A DNA stretch of 12,361 bases from contig JACOVN010000133.1 of NCBI GenBank assembly GCA_016177315.1, positions 1 through 12,361 on the forward strand, written 5' to 3'. The DNA is from Candidatus Woesearchaeota archaeon (GTDB lineage: Archaea; Nanobdellota; Nanobdellia; Woesearchaeales; UBA12501). The notes below the pieces were generated by a model that saw only the letters and a list, made by a program, of their open reading frames with translations, searched no databases and was not told the origin of the DNA. Below, one piece after another: positions 1-6,260 of this stretch (position 1 is its first letter; each line of letters begins with the position of its first letter). The translations under genes were made by a program, and so were the position numbers.

Positions 1-181
1 TTCCAACGGTGTCGATTAAATCGACATGCCCTAAGAACATTCCTCTGCAGCAGTATCGCTCCAGACCGAGGCTGTCCATGACTTTGCCTCTCTCCTCTCC
101 TTTAGCAACTCGTTTCTCATACTCCTCCCACAGATGGGCGATGGGTTTTCCGCAACTGAAACATCGAATTGGGATGATCAT
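1..181 (-). CDS. rpoN: DNA-directed RNA polymerase subunit N (RpoN/Rpb10), 3' end cut by window edge
   Basis: Small zinc-binding assembly subunit of archaeal RNA polymerase, homologous to eukaryotic Rpb10; in the family it binds near RpoD/RpoL in the assembly platform. Sixty residues are visible, starting MIIPIRCFSCG. The atypical zinc site is intact: C7 and C10 (CFSC) plus the adjacent pair C44-C45 (RYCCR), followed by the conserved MFLGHVDLID stretch. The family is usually about 65-75 residues, so only a few C-terminal residues lie beyond position 1. The ATG at 181 was chosen because a good Shine-Dalgarno (GAAGGTGA) sits 4-11 bases upstream, right after the rps9 stop. It is the last gene seen in the operon, 17 bases after rps9, the usual archaeal order. 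Confidence 0.97.
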   Translation of the reverse strand, partial: MIIPIRCFSCGKPIAHLWEEYEKRVAKGEERGKVMDSLGLERYCCRGMFLGHVDLIDTVG

Positions 182-198
182 GGTTTCACCTTCTTGCT

Positions 199-627
199 TC
201 ACCTATACGATTTCTGCCGATTGGCTCTTGGCTTGGAGTCGCCTGGCTTATGTGGTTCGTTTCTCCGAACGTCTGCAACAAGGAGATGTCTGTCATATTC
301 TAAGAATCGCTGCCTCAGATCCTTCTTGCCGGTAAAGGCAACAAGGCCTTTCGCAATCACTAGCCTCACTGCTTCTGCTCCTGAAACAATCCCTCCTCCT
401 CTCCAGTTCACATGGATATTGACATTTTTCATAATCTCGTCGCCAGCCAGAATGAGCGGTTCCATGATTTTAGCTCTGACCAGCTCTGGCTGGACATGAT
501 CCAACAGCATGGAATTGATGCGGACAACTCCCTTCCCCTCTCGGATAGTGGCTCGTGCTATTGCCCGCTTCCGCTTTCCGGAAATGTGCACCACCTTCCC
601 TTTTGGCTTTGCTGCTGCTTTGCTCAT
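199..627 (-). CDS. rps9: 30S ribosomal protein uS9
   Basis: Small-subunit protein whose basic C-terminal tail reaches toward the P-site tRNA in the family. The 142-residue product carries the family core: SGKRKRAIARATIREGKG near residues 17-34, the NWRGGGIVSGAEAVRLVIAKGL segment, and the invariant end ANRQKSYR. Length is normal for an archaeal uS9. The ATG at 627 overlaps the uL13 stop by four bases (ATGA), and a GGGAGG Shine-Dalgarno lies about 8 bases upstream inside the uL13 end, suggesting translational coupling. It sits between rpl13 and rpoN, the classical archaeal S9-operon order. Confidence 0.98.
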   Translation of the reverse strand: MSKAAAKPKGKVVHISGKRKRAIARATIREGKGVVRINSMLLDHVQPELVRAKIMEPLILAGDEIMKNVNIHVNWRGGGIVSGAEAVRLVIAKGLVAFTGKKDLRQRFLEYDRHLLVADVRRNEPHKPGDSKPRANRQKSYR

Positions 628-1040
628 ATTTTGCCTCCCATCTGCCTGCTCAAATCTTTCAGCTTGACATATCGCAACGTGGAAAGCTTGGAAGCATCTG
701 CTTCCTTGATTTGCTCAAATTTCCGCCCTTGCAGCTCCTTCGGAACTCCGACGTAGCATTTCACTCTCTGGAAAGCTTCTCTCCCTCGAGCTCTCTCAAA
801 CGGCAGCATTCCCCGAATCATTCTCCGCAAGAGCCTGTCTGGCATTCTGGAGATGAAGGGCCCTTTCCTTGGCGAACCTTTCTCTCGGGATCCCTTCCAC
901 TCCTGCAAAACATTCTCCCATGTGCCGGTAATGATAGCTTCCTCGCTATGCACAATCGTTATTTCTTCACCCAGCAAGGCTTTCTTGGCTGCAATGCTTG
1001 CCAATCTTCCTGCAATGTGGTTGGTTGCGTCAATGTCCAT
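624..1040 (-). CDS. rpl13: 50S ribosomal protein uL13
   Basis: Large-subunit assembly protein. The frame is open further upstream, but the extra codons lie inside rpl18e in another frame, so I chose the ATG at 1040. It starts MDIDATNHIAGRLASIAAKKA, matching the usual uL13 beginning (GRLAS motif at residues 11-15) and giving 138 residues, normal for archaea. Other family landmarks are the KGPFISRMPDRLLRRMIRGMLP stretch and the KCYVGVPKEL segment. It starts 7 bases after the rpl18e stop and overlaps rps9 by four bases. It is cotranscribed within the rps13-rpoN cluster. Confidence 0.97.
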   Translation of the reverse strand: MDIDATNHIAGRLASIAAKKALLGEEITIVHSEEAIITGTWENVLQEWKGSREKGSPRKGPFISRMPDRLLRRMIRGMLPFERARGREAFQRVKCYVGVPKELQGRKFEQIKEADASKLSTLRYVKLKDLSRQMGGKI

Positions 1041-1047
1041 GGTTCTC

Positions 1048-1413
1048 TTACCCAATAATTCGTACTTTCTGCCCTTTTGGATTCTTCTGCAGTAATTCTG
1101 GAATGCTGAGACATTGTCCATTCGCTTTGAGGATTTTCTCCTTAGCGCTCTCGGAAAAATTGTACGCTGCAACTTGCAGCTTTCTCTGCACCTCTCCAGT
1201 GCCTAAGACCTTACCCGGAACAAGGACAATTTCTCCATCTCTCGCATACTTCTCAATCTTCCAGAGGTTCACAATTCTCCGTTGCCTTGTAGGTTTTTCC
1301 AAATCGCTCGCGATTCTTCTCCAGAGATGAACATTCTGCTCTCTGCCATACTGCTTGAGCATGCTGATCAAGCCATACAGTTGTACATTCGTCTTTTGCA
1401 ATTCTGTTGTCAT
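1048..1413 (-). CDS. rpl18e: 50S ribosomal protein eL18
   Basis: Archaeal/eukaryotic-specific large-subunit protein eL18 of 121 residues. Visible family blocks are LWRRIASDLEKPTRQRRIVNLWKIE, then VLVPGKVLGTGEVQRKLQVAAYNFSESAKEKI, and the end NPKGQKVRIIG. The frame stays open upstream to a TTG at 1581, but those 56 extra residues come from a hairpin-rich stretch and match nothing in the family. I chose the ATG at 1413 (MTTELQKTN), which aligns with the normal eL18 start. There is no clear Shine-Dalgarno before it, unlike its neighbours, so initiation may depend on the unusual structured leader at 1426-1527. An alternative in-frame ATG at 1434 lies within a hairpin and is less likely. Confidence 0.95.
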   Translation of the reverse strand: MTTELQKTNVQLYGLISMLKQYGREQNVHLWRRIASDLEKPTRQRRIVNLWKIEKYARDGEIVLVPGKVLGTGEVQRKLQVAAYNFSESAKEKILKANGQCLSIPELLQKNPKGQKVRIIG

Positions 1414-1425
1414 TTGCTTCAACCA

Positions 1426-1527
1426 TAAGGGCATTCTGCCCTTACAGGAAATGGTTCCCATTTCCTGTTCCGCGAACCGAAGGTTCGCGTTATCAACCCA
1501 AGCGGCATCTTCGCTTCGCTCGATGCC
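1426..1527 (-). repeat. Cluster of four compact inverted repeats in the tRNA-Leu/rpl18e spacer
   Basis: Four short-loop hairpins fill about 100 bases. A spans 1426-1444, with an 8-bp stem and a 3-base loop. B spans 1445-1467, with a 10-bp stem (CAGGAAATGG against CCATTTCCTG) and a 3-base loop. C spans 1471-1489, with an 8-bp stem (CGCGAACC/GGTTCGCG) and a 3-base loop. D spans 1504-1527, with a 6-bp stem and a 12-base loop holding tandem GCGAA on the minus strand. All stems are perfect as read. A 9-base direct repeat (TTCTGCCCT) occurs at 1434-1442 and 1532-1540. The segment lies inside the operon, directly before the eL18 start, so it would be transcribed. It may be a regulatory or processing element, or an inserted palindromic repeat; the sequence does not decide. 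Confidence 0.8.
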
Positions 1528-1588
1528 ACATTTCTGCCCTAAGCGCTTCTTCCTCGCTCTGATTCTGCGCACCAATAGCAATAGGTAA

Positions 1589-1702
1589 TGCGAGGGAGGG
1601 GATTCGAACCCCCGTACCCACTAAGGGACAAGGCCCTCAACCCTGCGCTCCAGTCTCGTAAGGAAAATGAAATTGCGCATTTGGCCACTCTGCCACCCTC
1701 GC
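1589..1702 (-). tRNA. tRNA-Leu (GAG), with a ~30-base intron at the D-arm/anticodon-stem border
   Basis: Acceptor stem GCGAGGG (1702-1696) pairs with CCCTCGC (1596-1590); the discriminator is A at 1589. The D stem is GCA/TGC, the anticodon stem CAGGG/CCTTG encloses loop TTGAGGG with anticodon GAG (Leu, CTC/CTT codons). A long class-II variable arm (CCC..GGG) and T-arm GGGGG-TTCGAAT-CCCCT follow. This cloverleaf works only if about 30 bases near 1646-1675 are removed, leaving 84 nt. CCA is not encoded. The gene begins one base after the rpoD stop and must be transcribed with the ribosomal-protein operon or from a promoter inside rpoD. A tRNA-Leu ahead of L18e-L13-S9 is known from haloarchaeal S9 operons, so the position looks ancestral. 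Confidence 0.93.
1646..1675 (-). other. Probable non-canonical tRNA-Leu intron
   Basis: The direct repeat GCGCA bounds the insert (minus-strand 1678-1674 and 1648-1644), so the exact junction can slide by several bases. The two self-complementary GCGC words can pair as a 4-bp helix, with 3-base segments AAT and GGA placed as opposing bulges, resembling the bulge-helix-bulge cut by archaeal splicing endonuclease. The inner helix is partial and the outer helix weak, so it would be a relaxed motif. Cutting between the second and third bulge bases would put A rather than T opposite A12, a mismatch, so the precise register is uncertain. Confidence 0.7.
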
Positions 1703-1703
1703 A

Positions 1704-2507
1704 TCACTCTGGCGTTTCCTTCAGCGCAGTTTCCAAAGCGTCCAATTTTCCCTCAAAAATCTCCATTGCCCTAACCACAATCTCTCTCGACTTTAATTGT
1801 CCCCAGGATTCCAGCAGGAAAACAAATTGGTCCTTATGCTCGGTTACTTGCACTGCACCATCCGTGACTTCCACGACCTCAGCCCACTGCGGGCTTTCCA
1901 GGAGACTGTCCTCGTTGATTTCCAGCTTTCCTTTCTTCCAGCTAAACAGTTTTGGATACATTTTTGCAAGCTTCTCTCCTTCTGGAATTTTACCCTTCGT
2001 GTGCACATCTTGAGCATGCCTGTACCATGCCAATGCAGGAGCCCATTTCATGTGCTCCTTTCCTTTTCCTAAAACAGCTGTCGCTTCCAGTTCCAATTCC
2101 TGGCCTTTCAGTAATTTGACGATAGGCATGTTTTCATACACAGGAACAACCTTCGGATCCTTGGATTTCAGCTGGGAAGCATAGACAATCGTATCCCCTT
2201 TCGCCTTTGCCTTCAAGGTCAACTTCAGCTGGCATTTATTGCATCCCTCCCCTTTGCACGTGCATTCTGATGGAAGCACGTAACTCTTCAAATCGGTCTT
2301 CAAGGGAATTAACCCTAAGCGAAGGGCGATGACTTCATCGTACAGGGGCGAGGAATTTTTCACGAATTCAACATCCTCGATTGCCATGGTAGGCACTTCC
2401 TGCAGGATGCTCCTGCGCAGCATGTTCACCATGACAGCGTTGGTATCCTTACAGAGGAACAGTGTTCTGTTAGTCCCCTTATCGTGCTTCAGGAATTTGA
2501 TGTCCAT
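1704..2507 (-). CDS. rpoD: DNA-directed RNA polymerase subunit D (RpoD/Rpb3)
   Basis: Archaeal RNA polymerase assembly subunit, homologous to Rpb3 and bacterial alpha N-terminal domain; it pairs with RpoL. The 267 residues include the alpha-motif segment NMLRRSILQEVPTMAIEDVEF (28-48), then LRLGLIPLKTD. A four-cysteine loop follows (C82, C84, C89, C92; CxCx4CxxC), matching the Rpb3-like zinc loop. No later cysteines are present, so the ferredoxin-like Fe-S insertion found in some archaeal RpoD proteins lacks its ligands here. The C-terminal dimerisation part ends FVFLLESWGQLKSREIVVRAMEIF. The ATG overlaps the uS11 stop by one base (TAATG), and a GGGAGGCGA Shine-Dalgarno lies in the uS11 end. 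Confidence 0.97.
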   Translation of the reverse strand: MDIKFLKHDKGTNRTLFLCKDTNAVMVNMLRRSILQEVPTMAIEDVEFVKNSSPLYDEVIALRLGLIPLKTDLKSYVLPSECTCKGEGCNKCQLKLTLKAKAKGDTIVYASQLKSKDPKVVPVYENMPIVKLLKGQELELEATAVLGKGKEHMKWAPALAWYRHAQDVHTKGKIPEGEKLAKMYPKLFSWKKGKLEINEDSLLESPQWAEVVEVTDGAVQVTEHKDQFVFLLESWGQLKSREIVVRAMEIFEGKLDALETALKETPE

Positions 2508-2908
2508 TAGACTCGCCTCCCTCTCCTTGCATCCTTCTTCCTGCAGGAATCGTGCGGAATAGGGGTAACGTCCTCAATGATGCCAATCCGCAATCCCATT
2601 CTTGCCAAAGCCCTGATGGCTGCTTGTGCCCCCGGCCCTGGATTATGCGGACCATTATGCCCTCCTGGGGCCTTGATCTTGACATGAATGCCCGTGATGC
2701 CCCGCTCTCTAGCAATTTCTGCTGCTTTCTTTGCTGCGAGCATCGCTGCTGTGGGGGAACTCTCCAATCTATCCGACTTCACCACCTGCCCACCAGAGCT
2801 CCTACTGATCGTTTCTGTGCCTGTGATATCTGTAATGTGGATGATGGTGTTGTTATAAGAGGAATAAATGTGCGCAACTCCCCATCGGATGTTTTCTCGT
2901 TCCCTCAT
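2507..2908 (-). CDS. rps11: 30S ribosomal protein uS11
   Basis: Platform protein of the small subunit contacting 16S rRNA near the E site. The 133-residue product shows the family signature throughout: [22 protein letters not shown], then [39 protein letters not shown], and [20 protein letters not shown] with the end [19 protein letters not shown]. The ATG at 2908 overlaps the uS4 stop by four bases (ATGA), and a GAGG word precedes it by about 8 bases. It is followed by rpoD with a one-base overlap, the canonical S13-S4-S11-RpoD order. Confidence 0.98.
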   Translation of the reverse strand: MRERENIRWGVAHIYSSYNNTIIHITDITGTETISRSSGGQVVKSDRLESSPTAAMLAAKKAAEIARERGITGIHVKIKAPGGHNGPHNPGPGAQAAIRALARMGLRIGIIEDVTPIPHDSCRKKDARRGRRV

Positions 2909-3480
2909 GCGGGCGCCTCAGATTGCTTTTTTTCCTCAGCACTCCCAACGGATGCTGAAGCTTTCTCCATCACCTTCCGTTCCGGATGCTCTGGGTTCTG
3001 GAGCTTGGAATTCTCTGCAAACGTAATAGCGGTTTCCTCTGCTAATGGGACAAGGTAGGAAGGGACAGTAATTTTTCTCTTCCCCACCAAGATGTGCCGG
3101 TGCACAATGAACTGGCGTGCCTGGTCGATGCTCTTTGCTAAATTTTTCTTGAACACCAAGGTTTGCAATCTTCTCTCTAGAATACTATTTACCGTTAAGC
3201 CTAGGACATCATCCAGGGTTGCATTGGGCTTAATCCAACCATAGTGCTGCAATCGTGTGAGGACTTGTTTTTCCTCCTTCCGTGCTTGTGGAGTATTCAA
3301 TACCGAAAGGCGTTTGGCCTGTGTCGTGAACGACCGTGCAATGGAAGCCATTTTCCAAAGTTCTCGTTTGTTCTTCAACCCATATTCCTTGGTGAGGGTG
3401 TGCTCTTTCTCGATTCTCTCCTTCTGCCATGGATGGCTCGGTGTCTGGAATTTTTTCCTTACTCTTCTCGGATCTCCCAT
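2905..3480 (-). CDS. rps4: 30S ribosomal protein uS4
   Basis: Primary 16S rRNA-binding assembly protein of the small subunit. It has 191 residues. The start [26 protein letters not shown] is typical of archaeal uS4. An S4-type RNA-binding domain follows around residues 103-150 ([38 protein letters not shown]). The tail beyond residue 165 ([19 protein letters not shown]) is low-complexity and probably disordered, a common archaeal feature. It starts 6 bases after the uS13 stop. A GGGTG Shine-Dalgarno-like word overlaps that stop. In bacteria, S4 represses the operon that contains S13-S11-S4, which makes the leader upstream of rps13 worth noting. Confidence 0.97.
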   Translation of the reverse strand: MGDPRRVRKKFQTPSHPWQKERIEKEHTLTKEYGLKNKRELWKMASIARSFTTQAKRLSVLNTPQARKEEKQVLTRLQHYGWIKPNATLDDVLGLTVNSILERRLQTLVFKKNLAKSIDQARQFIVHRHILVGKRKITVPSYLVPLAEETAITFAENSKLQNPEHPERKVMEKASASVGSAEEKKQSEAPA

Positions 3481-3486
3481 CGTTGC

Positions 3487-3978
3487 TTACACCCTTCCTG
3501 CTTTTGATTTGGGATTTCTCCTGACTCCCAGGACTTTTCCCTTGTTTCTTCGGAAGTTGGATTTTGTTCTTTGTCCTCTGACTGGCAAGCCGAAGGCATG
3601 CCGTACTCCCTTGTATGCTTTAATCATTTTCAACCTTCGGATATCTGAGCCCTGGGCAAAGTCCAAATCACCTGAAAATACATGCCTATGCTGCCCAGTT
3701 TCGTAATCCTTCCTCCTGTTCAGCATCCAGAGCGGAAGATGGTATCTATCTGGGTTCTGCAAAACCTCATCAATTCTCTTGACCTCATCGTCAGACAAGT
3801 TTCCTGTCTTCTTCATTTTGTTAATATTAGCGATATTGCAGGCAGCGTTGGCATACATATACCCAACACCCTTGATTTTCTGAAGTGCATAGAGTATCTG
3901 CTTCCTTCCATCAAGGTCAGTATTCACGACTCTGACAAGGTGTCGGAAATCATCTGCTTCTGGTTGTTGTTGTGCCAT
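3487..3978 (-). CDS. rps13: 30S ribosomal protein uS13
   Basis: Small-subunit head protein that contacts the P-site tRNA and forms the bridge with uL5. The product has 163 residues. Conserved blocks are FRHLVRVVNTDLDGRKQILYALQKIKGVGYMYANAAC near the start (helix-two-turns-helix), the RKDYETGQHRHVFSGDLDF segment, and the basic end GVRHAFGLPVRGQRTKSNFRR with the KGKVLGVRRNPKSK tail. The ATG at 3978 fits the family start, though no Shine-Dalgarno is visible just before it. It is the first gene of the operon, preceded by a TATA box at 4091-4098 and a roughly 90-base leader. Confidence 0.98.
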   Translation of the reverse strand: MAQQQPEADDFRHLVRVVNTDLDGRKQILYALQKIKGVGYMYANAACNIANINKMKKTGNLSDDEVKRIDEVLQNPDRYHLPLWMLNRRKDYETGQHRHVFSGDLDFAQGSDIRRLKMIKAYKGVRHAFGLPVRGQRTKSNFRRNKGKVLGVRRNPKSKAGRV

Positions 3979-4070
3979 GATAGGTTTTCCCGTTGAAGTT
4001 CGTATCGTGCCCTAGAACAAAGCTTGTCCGGCCCTGTAGGCGCTCAAAGCGTTGAACTCGGGCTCTCCCG
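3979..4070 (-). promoter_or_regulatory. GC-rich structured 5' leader of the rps13 operon
   Basis: From the TATA box, transcription should begin near 4068, leaving about 90 bases before rps13, whereas several other genes here look leaderless. The leader holds a small hairpin CGCT-3-AGCG at 4041-4051. GGGC (4060-4063) can pair with GCCC (4070-4073). On the minus strand GAGTTCAACG (upper leader) recurs as GAACTTCAACG near the start codon, and the GAGTTC/GAACTT words can also pair over long range. This is compatible with operon control by a product such as uS4, but no known archaeal motif is recognised. Structure is inferred by eye. Confidence 0.45.
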
Positions 4071-4090
4071 CCCTCAGCAGCAGGGGGTTA

Positions 4091-4098
4091 TTTATAAA
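4091..4098 (-). promoter_or_regulatory. TATA box for the rps13-rpoN operon
   Basis: TTTATAAA-type box (minus-strand CTTTATAAATA) in an AT-rich patch next to a GC-rich leader. No gene lies between it and rps13. Predicted start is about 25 bases downstream, near 4068. A perfect 10-base inverted repeat, CCTAGAACAA (4011-4020) and TTGTTCTAGG (4107-4116), brackets the box and the leader. Confidence 0.75.
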
Positions 4099-4143
4099 GA
4101 TTTGGGTTGTTCTAGGATTCTAGAAATACGAAACCATAATATT

Positions 4144-6027
4144 TTATCCTATAAGAACTGGATCCGCATTGATAGACACGGGCGAATATTTGATGGGGTT
4201 GTCATCTTTGTAATTTGGAGGCCGTAATAGCGGCGGTATTCTGCACCACTCCCACTGCACATGGAGATGGTCGCCCTCACAATGCTTCTTTTTAGGCATA
4301 CTAACGTTTAGAGCCTGCTCCAAGAGCTCATACTGCCTCTTCTTGATAGGCTTCTCTTCCGTGGTTCCGTTCGCCTCTGAACCGCCACAGCTCTTCATAA
4401 GGTGTGTAACCCTGATATCGGACTCTCCACCGTAGCGATGGCATATGTGGGGCGGTGTCCAATCGGGAACTGGCTGAGGAGGATCAGCAAGAGGATCAAC
4501 AATATCAAATAACCCTCCCCAGGGCAAGCTCATGTCATTGACGAAGATGGGTTCAGGGGTAATGGTCCGCAAGAGCGGGTCGCTCTGCTGATATTGCCTA
4601 TAGCGATTGCCTGCATCCAAGAGTTTATTTTTTGTATATACTGTTGCATGCCACCGCTCTGGATGTTCTGGTTCAATCTCTCCTCTCGAGCCATACGGCT
4701 TGAGATTATCCCTATCAAAGGGAAGAGGTAGTAAGTCAGGGACGTACACCCCTGCGATATAGGAAGCAGATTTTTCTGGCGCAGCCACAATGCTTGCCTT
4801 AATTTCTACCGCACCAGCTGGCTCTGGCGCTTCATAATCAACAGAAATGACTCCATTTGAATCAGTCGGTTCTATTATGATACCATCTTCATCTAAATCC
4901 CCGCTTAATTTACCTAATGGTCTTGACTGTGGTGTGTGCGTTTCCACCACATGACCGCCATCATAGTTCAGATACGGCAGTAACTCAATCTTCACAAGTT
5001 CATTTGCCTTCGGTACACCATTTTCTGTCACCCGCCATTGGAGCTTCCTTGTGTTTATGTCCCATGGTGCAGAAGGCAGAAGATGGAAGTCTCCCATATC
5101 ATTCCCTGCGCACGTAAACGTGCAGCCAGGATAACGCCGGATTTCTAAACCAACAGTTCCGTGGTCACCCCATGCGCCTGGCTTGTCGCAGCTGTTGTCA
5201 GAGCCCGAGTTGTCTGCTATATCTCCATTATAAGCAATAAAATCTACATTATTATTAGAAGGGCAAAAAACATTGGCGTTTATGGTATTGGAGATACTGG
5301 AATCGAAGTAAACGCCCTCATTGTTTCCATAGATAATATTGTTCACAAGTATATTCTCGTTTGATGAATGCCAGAGCTGGATTCCAGCAGGGTTATTGGA
5401 GGCAATATTATTTTGGAGGATATTAAAATTGCTATCCTGTTGCAGACTAATGCCTATTATACCATTACCTAAAACTACATTGCCACTGAAAGTATTACCA
5501 CTGGAAGACGACGTGACGATTCCATGCGCATTATTGGAATTTGCGTTATTATTTATTAGATTATTATTGTTTGAGTAGGATAAGGAGATTCCATTCTGGT
5601 AATTTCGCACATTGCAGTTGGTTATAGTTACACTATCCTGTTGGTATTCATAGATACCATCGCTACTGCTTGAACCAATAAGCGTTGCCCCATTACAGTT
5701 CAGTGTTATGCTAGGAGCACAGATATCAATTCCAAAGGGCAGAGTATAACTTCCGGGAGCAAAGGCTGTACTTACCCTGACATCGCAGCCATTTTTTGGT
5801 GCCGCGCCACATTCCATGTCAGTCCAGGGACATTCGTCACCGGAATTTCGAATATTATCAGGACCGCATATATCGCCAGAACCATCTGAACATTCATCAA
5901 AACCATGTCCTAGAGGACAACCATTAAGCTGACAACCATCATGTCCTTGTAGTCTATCATGCGCAGCAACAAAGCTCACAGTAACCAACACGAAAACAAG
6001 AAAAACAAATAGCCTTCCCCTTCCCAT
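4144..6027 (-). CDS. Secreted NosD-like beta-helix protein with Ig-like region and C-terminal LAS-type zinc peptidase-like domain
   Basis: Large 627-residue exported protein. Starting at the ATG at 6027 gives a clean signal peptide (MGRGR, then hydrophobic LFVFLVFVLVTVSFVAA to about residue 22) and a GAGAGGT Shine-Dalgarno; an in-frame ATG at 6051 is possible but less suited. A Cys/Gly-rich segment (23-85) is followed by about 170 residues (95-265) of Asn-rich beta-helix repeats such as NNNLINNNANSNNAHGI and NENILVNNIIYGNNEGV, the NosD/pectate-lyase-like pattern. Residues about 325-430 look Ig-like. Near the end, HRYGGESD (H530, D537) and DHLHV (H587, H589) match the HxxGxxxD ... HxH zinc pattern of LAS (M15/M74-like) peptidases, with MSLPWGGLFDI before it. 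Role is unknown; a cell-surface or partner-wall hydrolase is an inference. The motif similarity is by eye. Confidence 0.8.
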   Translation of the reverse strand: MGRGRLFVFLVFVLVTVSFVAAHDRLQGHDGCQLNGCPLGHGFDECSDGSGDICGPDNIRNSGDECPWTDMECGAAPKNGCDVRVSTAFAPGSYTLPFGIDICAPSITLNCNGATLIGSSSSDGIYEYQQDSVTITNCNVRNYQNGISLSYSNNNNLINNNANSNNAHGIVTSSSSGNTFSGNVVLGNGIIGISLQQDSNFNILQNNIASNNPAGIQLWHSSNENILVNNIIYGNNEGVYFDSSISNTINANVFCPSNNNVDFIAYNGDIADNSGSDNSCDKPGAWGDHGTVGLEIRRYPGCTFTCAGNDMGDFHLLPSAPWDINTRKLQWRVTENGVPKANELVKIELLPYLNYDGGHVVETHTPQSRPLGKLSGDLDEDGIIIEPTDSNGVISVDYEAPEPAGAVEIKASIVAAPEKSASYIAGVYVPDLLPLPFDRDNLKPYGSRGEIEPEHPERWHATVYTKNKLLDAGNRYRQYQQSDPLLRTITPEPIFVNDMSLPWGGLFDIVDPLADPPQPVPDWTPPHICHRYGGESDIRVTHLMKSCGGSEANGTTEEKPIKKRQYELLEQALNVSMPKKKHCEGDHLHVQWEWCRIPPLLRPPNYKDDNPIKYSPVSINADPVLIG

Positions 6028-6067
6028 ATCAGCCAGTACCTCTCTCAGCATAGGAAAGCGAATATTG

Positions 6068-6076
6068 TTTATAAAC
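6068..6076 (-). promoter_or_regulatory. TATA box for the beta-helix/peptidase gene
   Basis: GTTTATAAA on the minus strand, centred near 6072, predicts a start near 6046. That lies downstream of the ATG at 6051 and supports initiation at the ATG at 6027, with a short leader carrying a GAGAGGT Shine-Dalgarno. Confidence 0.65.
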
Positions 6077-6101
6077 TTATCTGCTTAATCTGCACGATAG
6101 C

Positions 6102-6110
6102 TTTTTAAAA
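6102..6110 (+). promoter_or_regulatory. TATA box for tRNA-His
   Basis: TTTTTAAAA centred near 6106 is about 25-29 bases before the tRNA-His 5' end at 6135, the normal archaeal spacing. The box lies back to back with the promoter of the divergent beta-helix gene. Confidence 0.65.
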
Positions 6111-6134
6111 GCCATACCGTACCATACAAGCCAT

Positions 6135-6259
6135 GGTGGCCGTAGTGTAGTCTGGTTAGCATAGAGGACTGTGGCCTAGTCAGTTGTCTCCTGCTTTTCC
6201 AAAGCAGAGCAAGAGTAGGCAGATATCCTTTGGGCTGGGTTCAAATCCCGGCGGCCACC
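6135..6259 (+). tRNA. tRNA-His (GTG), with 50-base intron
   Basis: Acceptor GTGGCCG (6136-6142) pairs with CGGCCAC (6252-6258). An extra genome-encoded G at 6135 faces C at 6259, the G-1:C73 identity pair of tRNA-His. The D arm is GTGT/GCAT, the anticodon stem GAGGA/TCCTT with loop CTGTGG+A and anticodon GTG, and the T-arm CTGGG-TTCAAAT-CCCGG. The variable region counts to only four bases (6231-6234) in this alignment. The intron (6175-6224) sits at the canonical 37/38 site. CCA is not encoded. It is the only RNA gene here on the plus strand and faces the four-TM gene. Confidence 0.95.
6175..6224 (+). other. Canonical-site intron of tRNA-His
   Basis: Fifty bases between positions 37 and 38. 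GCCTA at the 5' junction (6174-6178) pairs with TAGGC (6216-6220) near the 3' junction, followed by a short AGAT segment, as expected for a bulge-helix-bulge splice site. Inside, CTGCTTT (6191-6197) pairs perfectly with AAAGCAG (6201-6207) across a three-base loop. Confidence 0.9.
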
Positions 6260-6260
6260 C

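Noticed and set aside
555..1330. Open plus-strand frames of 110-167 codons opposite rpl18e, rpl13 and rps9
   Set aside because: They are antisense shadows of clearly identified ribosomal protein genes and contain no recognisable domains.
1414..1581. 56-residue N-terminal extension of eL18 in an open frame starting at a TTG
   Set aside because: Residues derive from the hairpin cluster, match no eL18 start, and the TTG lies 8 bases from the tRNA 3' end with no ribosome binding site.
5200..5620. AT-rich stretch suggesting foreign DNA or a repeat array
   Set aside because: The composition is explained by Asn/Ile-rich beta-helix repeats of the encoded protein; repeats are degenerate and not CRISPR-like.
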